A stretch of 64,000 bases of DNA, taken from contig NZ_CP151762.1 of assembly GCF_038443675.1 (NCBI RefSeq), positions 372,001 through 436,000 on the forward strand, written 5' to 3'. The notes below the pieces were generated by a model. That model was not told where the DNA came from. It did no database searches and saw nothing but the letters and a program-made list of their open reading frames with translations. Shown piece by piece: positions 60,906 through 64,000 of this stretch; positions within the stretch are counted from its first letter, which is position 1; every line of letters begins with the position of its first letter. The translations under genes and the position numbers were made by a program. The DNA comes from Yoonia sp. G8-12. Lineage in GTDB: Bacteria > Pseudomonadota > Alphaproteobacteria > Rhodobacterales > Rhodobacteraceae.

Positions 60906-61999
60906 TGGCACCGCTTTTGATCATCGCCGCTGGTGGCACGGGCGGACATATGTTTCCTGCACAGGCTTTGGCCGAAGCAATGCTTGAGAAAGGCTGGCGT
61001 GTGCATCTGTCCACCGATGCACGCGGTGCGCGGTATACGGGCGGTTTTCCCGATGCGGTTGAGGTCAATGTTGTCGGTAGCGCCACCTTTGCGCGAGGCG
61101 GGATTGTGCAGAAACTGACGGTGCCTTTTCGTATTTTGGGCGGCATCGCTGGAGCGAAATGGCGGATGCTGAGGGATCGGCCCGCGGTCGTTGTCGGCTT
61201 TGGTGGCTATCCAGCGATTCCTGCAATGGCCGCGGCGTGGGTATTGCGTGTGCCGCGCATGATCCATGAGCAGAACGGTGTTCTTGGCCGCGTGAACCAA
61301 CTTTTTGCCAGGCGGGTGAACCAGATTGCCTGTGGCACATGGCCGACCGCATTGCCGGGGGCGGTTGAAGGCGTCCATACCGGAAATCCGGTGCGGGCGG
61401 CGATTTTGGAACATGCGGGCTCGCCCTATATTCCGCCGGGCGATTATCCCATGTCGATCCTCGTGATGGGGGGGTCGCAGGGTGCCCGTGTGATGTCGGA
61501 CATCGTACCCCCTGCAATTGCGGCACTGCCTGAAAACCTGCGGCGCAATGTCCGTGTCAGCCATCAGGCGCGGCCGGAAGATCTGGACCGTGTCAAAGCC
61601 TTTTATGAAGCTGAATTGATTTCGGCGGATGTCCAGACATTCTTTGATGATGTCCCGCGCCGGATGGCTGATGCGCAACTGGTGATTTCCCGTTCGGGTG
61701 CCTCGACCGTCGCGGATGTCAGCATTATTGGCCGCCCCGCGATTTGGGTGCCCTATGGCGGTGCGATCCGTGACGAGCAGACCGCAAATGCGCGCCAGCT
61801 TGTCGAGGCGGGGGCTGCTGAACTGATGCCTGAGGCGGAATTCGAGGTGGCGGCTTTGACAGCTAAACTGACCGACCTGCTGTCCGATGAGAAAGGCATG
61901 CTGCAAATGGCGCAAAAGGCTTTGGCCTGTGGTGTGCCGGACGCCACGACGCGGCTTGTGCAACTGGTTGATAATCTGGCAGAGGCGGGCAAGAAATAA
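60905..61999 (+). CDS. murG: UDP-GlcNAc:lipid I N-acetylglucosaminyltransferase
   Basis: A 364-aa GT28 enzyme that makes lipid II at the inner face of the membrane. The N-terminal G-loop is AGGTGGHMFPAQALAEAM (about 8-25). VVGFGGYPAIPAMAAAW, IHEQNGVLGRVN, and in the C-terminal domain VMGGSQGARVMSD and ISRSGASTVADV are intact. It overlaps ftsW and is followed directly by murC. Confidence 0.97.
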   Translation: MAPLLIIAAGGTGGHMFPAQALAEAMLEKGWRVHLSTDARGARYTGGFPDAVEVNVVGSATFARGGIVQKLTVPFRILGGIAGAKWRMLRDRPAVVVGFGGYPAIPAMAAAWVLRVPRMIHEQNGVLGRVNQLFARRVNQIACGTWPTALPGAVEGVHTGNPVRAAILEHAGSPYIPPGDYPMSILVMGGSQGARVMSDIVPPAIAALPENLRRNVRVSHQARPEDLDRVKAFYEAELISADVQTFFDDVPRRMADAQLVISRSGASTVADVSIIGRPAIWVPYGGAIRDEQTANARQLVEAGAAELMPEAEFEVAALTAKLTDLLSDEKGMLQMAQKALACGVPDATTRLVQLVDNLAEAGKK

Positions 62000-62016
62000 T
62001 GGATGGGAACCCTGTG

Positions 62017-63414
62017 ATGAGCGCTGCAACCAAATTGCCACTTGATGTGGGGCCGATCCATTTTGTCGGCATTGGCGGGATCGGGATGTCCGGCATTGCC
62101 GAGGTGTTGTTGAACCACGGCTATACGGTACAGGGGTCTGATCTGAAGGCCTCGAAAATCACGGATCGTCTCAAATCCTTGGGTGCGATCATTTTTGAGG
62201 GCCAGCGCGCTGAAAATCTGGAAGGCGCGGAAGTGATTGTCATTTCTTCCGCCATCAAACCGGGCAACCCTGAACTGGATGCGGCCCGCGCGAAGGGGCT
62301 GCCTGTCGTGCGTCGCGCGGAAATGCTGGCCGAGTTGATGCGCCTGAAATCCAATGTCGCAGTCGCAGGCACCCACGGCAAGACAACCACGACAACAATG
62401 GTTGCCGCACTATTGGATGAGGGCGGGATTGATCCCACGGTCATTAATGGCGGCATTATCCACGCCTATGGCTCAAACGCCCGTATGGGGCAGGGCGAAT
62501 GGATGGTGGTTGAGGCCGATGAAAGCGATGGGACGTTCAACCGTCTGCCCGCGACCATCGCGATCGTGACCAATATCGATCCCGAGCATATGGACCATTG
62601 GGGGACCGAAGAGGCGCTGCACAAAGGCTTTTACGACTTCGTCTCGAATATTCCGTTCTATGGGCTGGCGGTCTGCTGCACGGACGATTCCGACGTGCAA
62701 TCGCTTGTCGGCAAGATTACCGACCGGCGTGTGATTACCTATGGCTTTAACGCACAGGCCGATATCCGTGCGGTGAACCTGACGTATAAGGCAGGTATCG
62801 CGCATTTCGATATCGCGCTTCAGGCCGAAGGTGCGTTGATTGAAGATTGCGAACTGCCGATGCCGGGGGACCACAATGTCTCGAATGCGCTGTCGGCCGT
62901 GGCGGTGGCCCGTCATCTTGGCATGAAAAAAGAAGAAATTCGTGCCGCTCTGAAAGGGTTTAAGGGTGTGAACCGCCGCTTTACCAAAGTGGGTGAAGTG
63001 AATGGCGTGACAGTCATTGACGATTACGGCCATCATCCTGTTGAAATCGCCGCTGTGCTAAAAGCCGCGCGTCAGGCCACCGAAGGCCGCGTGATCGCGG
63101 TGCATCAGCCGCACCGCTTTACCCGTCTGTCCCACCATTTTGATGAATTCTGCGCCTGTTTTAACGACGCCGATGTCGTGGGAATCGCCGAGGTCTTTTC
63201 CGCTGGCGAAGCCCCGATTGCAGGGGCCAGCCACCGTGATCTTGTGGCGGGCCTGATCCGTCACGGCCACCGTCACGCGCGCGCGGTCGAAAGCGAAGAT
63301 GATCTGGAACGACTGGTGCGCGAGCAGGCAGGCCCGGGTGATATGGTGGTCTGCCTTGGGGCAGGAACGATCAGCACTTGGGCGAATGGACTGCCGGCCC
63401 GATTGAAGGCGTGA
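62017..63414 (+). CDS. murC: UDP-MurNAc--L-alanine ligase
   Basis: A 465-aa Mur ligase adding the first amino acid, starting at ATG 62017 (MSAATKLPLDVGPIHF); an in-frame ATG at 61999, adjoining the murG stop, would add six residues. The Rossmann loop is HFVGIGGIGMSGIAEVL, the ATP loop is VAGTHGKTTTTTMVA (about 114-128), then EADESDGTF, NIDPEHMDHW and DDYGHHPVEIAA. Normal length. Its stop overlaps the GTG of the next small gene. Confidence 0.96.
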   Translation: MSAATKLPLDVGPIHFVGIGGIGMSGIAEVLLNHGYTVQGSDLKASKITDRLKSLGAIIFEGQRAENLEGAEVIVISSAIKPGNPELDAARAKGLPVVRRAEMLAELMRLKSNVAVAGTHGKTTTTTMVAALLDEGGIDPTVINGGIIHAYGSNARMGQGEWMVVEADESDGTFNRLPATIAIVTNIDPEHMDHWGTEEALHKGFYDFVSNIPFYGLAVCCTDDSDVQSLVGKITDRRVITYGFNAQADIRAVNLTYKAGIAHFDIALQAEGALIEDCELPMPGDHNVSNALSAVAVARHLGMKKEEIRAALKGFKGVNRRFTKVGEVNGVTVIDDYGHHPVEIAAVLKAARQATEGRVIAVHQPHRFTRLSHHFDEFCACFNDADVVGIAEVFSAGEAPIAGASHRDLVAGLIRHGHRHARAVESEDDLERLVREQAGPGDMVVCLGAGTISTWANGLPARLKA

Positions 63415-63662
63415 CAGACCCCGTTATTCTGATCGGGCTTTGGGTTGTGCTGGCATTTGTGATGTCGGCATTTCCCTCAAACGATAATCACTGGCGGCGG
63501 GCTTATGTGCTGATTGCCATTGGTGTGCCGCTGCTCGTTTGGATCACGCTGCAAGATGGGATCTTCGTTGGATTACTGGGCCTGTTGGTTGGGGGCCTTG
63601 TGCTCCGCTGGCCGGTTTATTTCTTCTGGCAGTGGATCAAGAAAAACCTTGCGAGGTCGTAA
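63411..63662 (+). CDS. DUF2484 family small membrane protein
   Basis: An 83-aa protein starting GTG at 63411, overlapping the murC stop (GTGA). Two hydrophobic helices (about 4-18, VILIGLWVVLAFVMS, and about 33-60) with a short basic C-terminus. DUF2484 proteins are found after murC in Rhodobacteraceae, which supports the call. No function is known; an accessory cell-wall or divisome role is possible. Confidence 0.75.
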   Translation: MTDPVILIGLWVVLAFVMSAFPSNDNHWRRAYVLIAIGVPLLVWITLQDGIFVGLLGLLVGGLVLRWPVYFFWQWIKKNLARS

Positions 63663-63663
63663 G

Positions 63664-63951
63664 ATGACGGACCTATCTATATTCCTTGGTATGCTGCTTT
63701 GTGCGGTGATCCCTTTTGCAGTGCTAACCAAGTTGATGCGGGCAGGAAAGTCTGGCGCTGCACTTACGAGCGTTTCAATCATCGGGGCGGTGCTGGTCAT
63801 TTCGCTTTACGCGAGCGGCCGTCCATTTGGCGTTGATCCTGTGTTTGCCATGACTGTGGCCATGCTGGCCGGTGTTCCCGCGCTTTTGGGCAGTGCAACA
63901 GGGGCGTTCTTGGGCTGGCTGTTAAGACGGCGGGATGATCGTCGGATCTAG
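63664..63951 (+). CDS. Small membrane protein of unknown function
   Basis: A 95-aa protein with three predicted helices (about 4-24, LSIFLGMLLCAVIPFAVLTKL; about 33-51; about 63-87) and a basic tail (LRRRDDRRI). It begins one base after the previous stop and is codirectional, so it is cotranscribed. Position suggests the murC-to-murB interval of roseobacter dcw clusters; murB, ddl and ftsQAZ would be expected just beyond the right edge. I do not recognise its family. Confidence 0.65.
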   Translation: MTDLSIFLGMLLCAVIPFAVLTKLMRAGKSGAALTSVSIIGAVLVISLYASGRPFGVDPVFAMTVAMLAGVPALLGSATGAFLGWLLRRRDDRRI

Positions 63952-64000
63952 GTTTCCTGACTTGCCAAGATAACTTCCATACAGACGCTTGAAAATAAGT

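Noticed and set aside
60788..62041. 417-codon minus-strand frame opposite ftsW/murG
   Set aside because: Shadow of murG, which has all GT28 motifs on the plus strand.

Overview
The window is chromosomal DNA from an alphaproteobacterium, almost certainly a Rhodobacteraceae (Roseobacter-group) bacterium. The evidence is gene order and family content: an smo/mtl polyol operon, a ureDABCEFG cluster, a dcw cluster with a structured leader resembling the Rhodobacter UpsM sRNA, DUF2484 after murC, and a DUF1127 gene followed by CCUCCUCCC-loop hairpins (cuckoo/CcsR RNAs). The genus cannot be fixed from the sequence alone. No phage, transposase, CRISPR array or tRNA/rRNA gene was seen.

Layout. 1-1.7 kb: upp and a membrane-anchored protein with a degenerate M48 fold. 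1.8-2.0 kb: a MITE-like repeat. 2.0-11.9 kb: a fatty-acid degradation block, mostly on the minus strand (acyl-CoA ligase, sulfotransferase, FadB-type multienzyme, thiolase, GST, acyl-CoA dehydrogenase, two MerR regulators). 12.0-15.6 kb: two hotdog thioesterases, a MATE exporter, a frameshifted pyrD and a DUF952 gene. 15.8-17.4 kb: a frameshifted secreted 5'-nucleotidase. 17.5-25.1 kb: a LacI regulator and its polyol operon (binding protein, two permeases, ATPase, sorbitol and mannitol dehydrogenases). 25.1-29.1 kb: LysR, DUF4386, MDR reductase and an AGE-family isomerase. 29.2-39.5 kb: glycogen metabolism (glgB-glgC-glgA-glgX-pgm) with a convergent GH13 alpha-glucosidase. 39.7-44.7 kb: urease. 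44.6-46.3 kb: LysE exporter, Lrp regulator and a small membrane protein. 46.3-46.9 kb: DUF1127 gene plus seven tandem sRNA hairpins on the minus strand. 47.1-48.7 kb: Mrp ATPase and GNAT. 49.0-64.0 kb: the dcw cluster from mraZ to murC plus two small genes; it continues beyond the window.

How the genes fit together. The beta-oxidation block provides ligase, dehydrogenase, hydratase/3-hydroxyacyl dehydrogenase and thiolase. The polyol operon imports mannitol/sorbitol and oxidises them to fructose; a 14-bp operator-like element is shared by the regulator gene and the transport operon, suggesting autoregulation. The glycogen operon synthesises and debranches glycogen and links it to glucose-1-P/glucose-6-P. 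The dcw cluster makes lipid II precursors and divisome proteins.

The most interesting points are the seven-copy CcsR-type sRNA array (Rhodobacter sphaeroides has four), the UpsM-like leader of the dcw operon, and four single-base frameshifts in otherwise conserved genes (pyrD, 5'-nucleotidase, ureA, ureF). At least two, and probably three, of these are one-base losses in G/C homopolymers, which looks more like sequencing error than gene decay.
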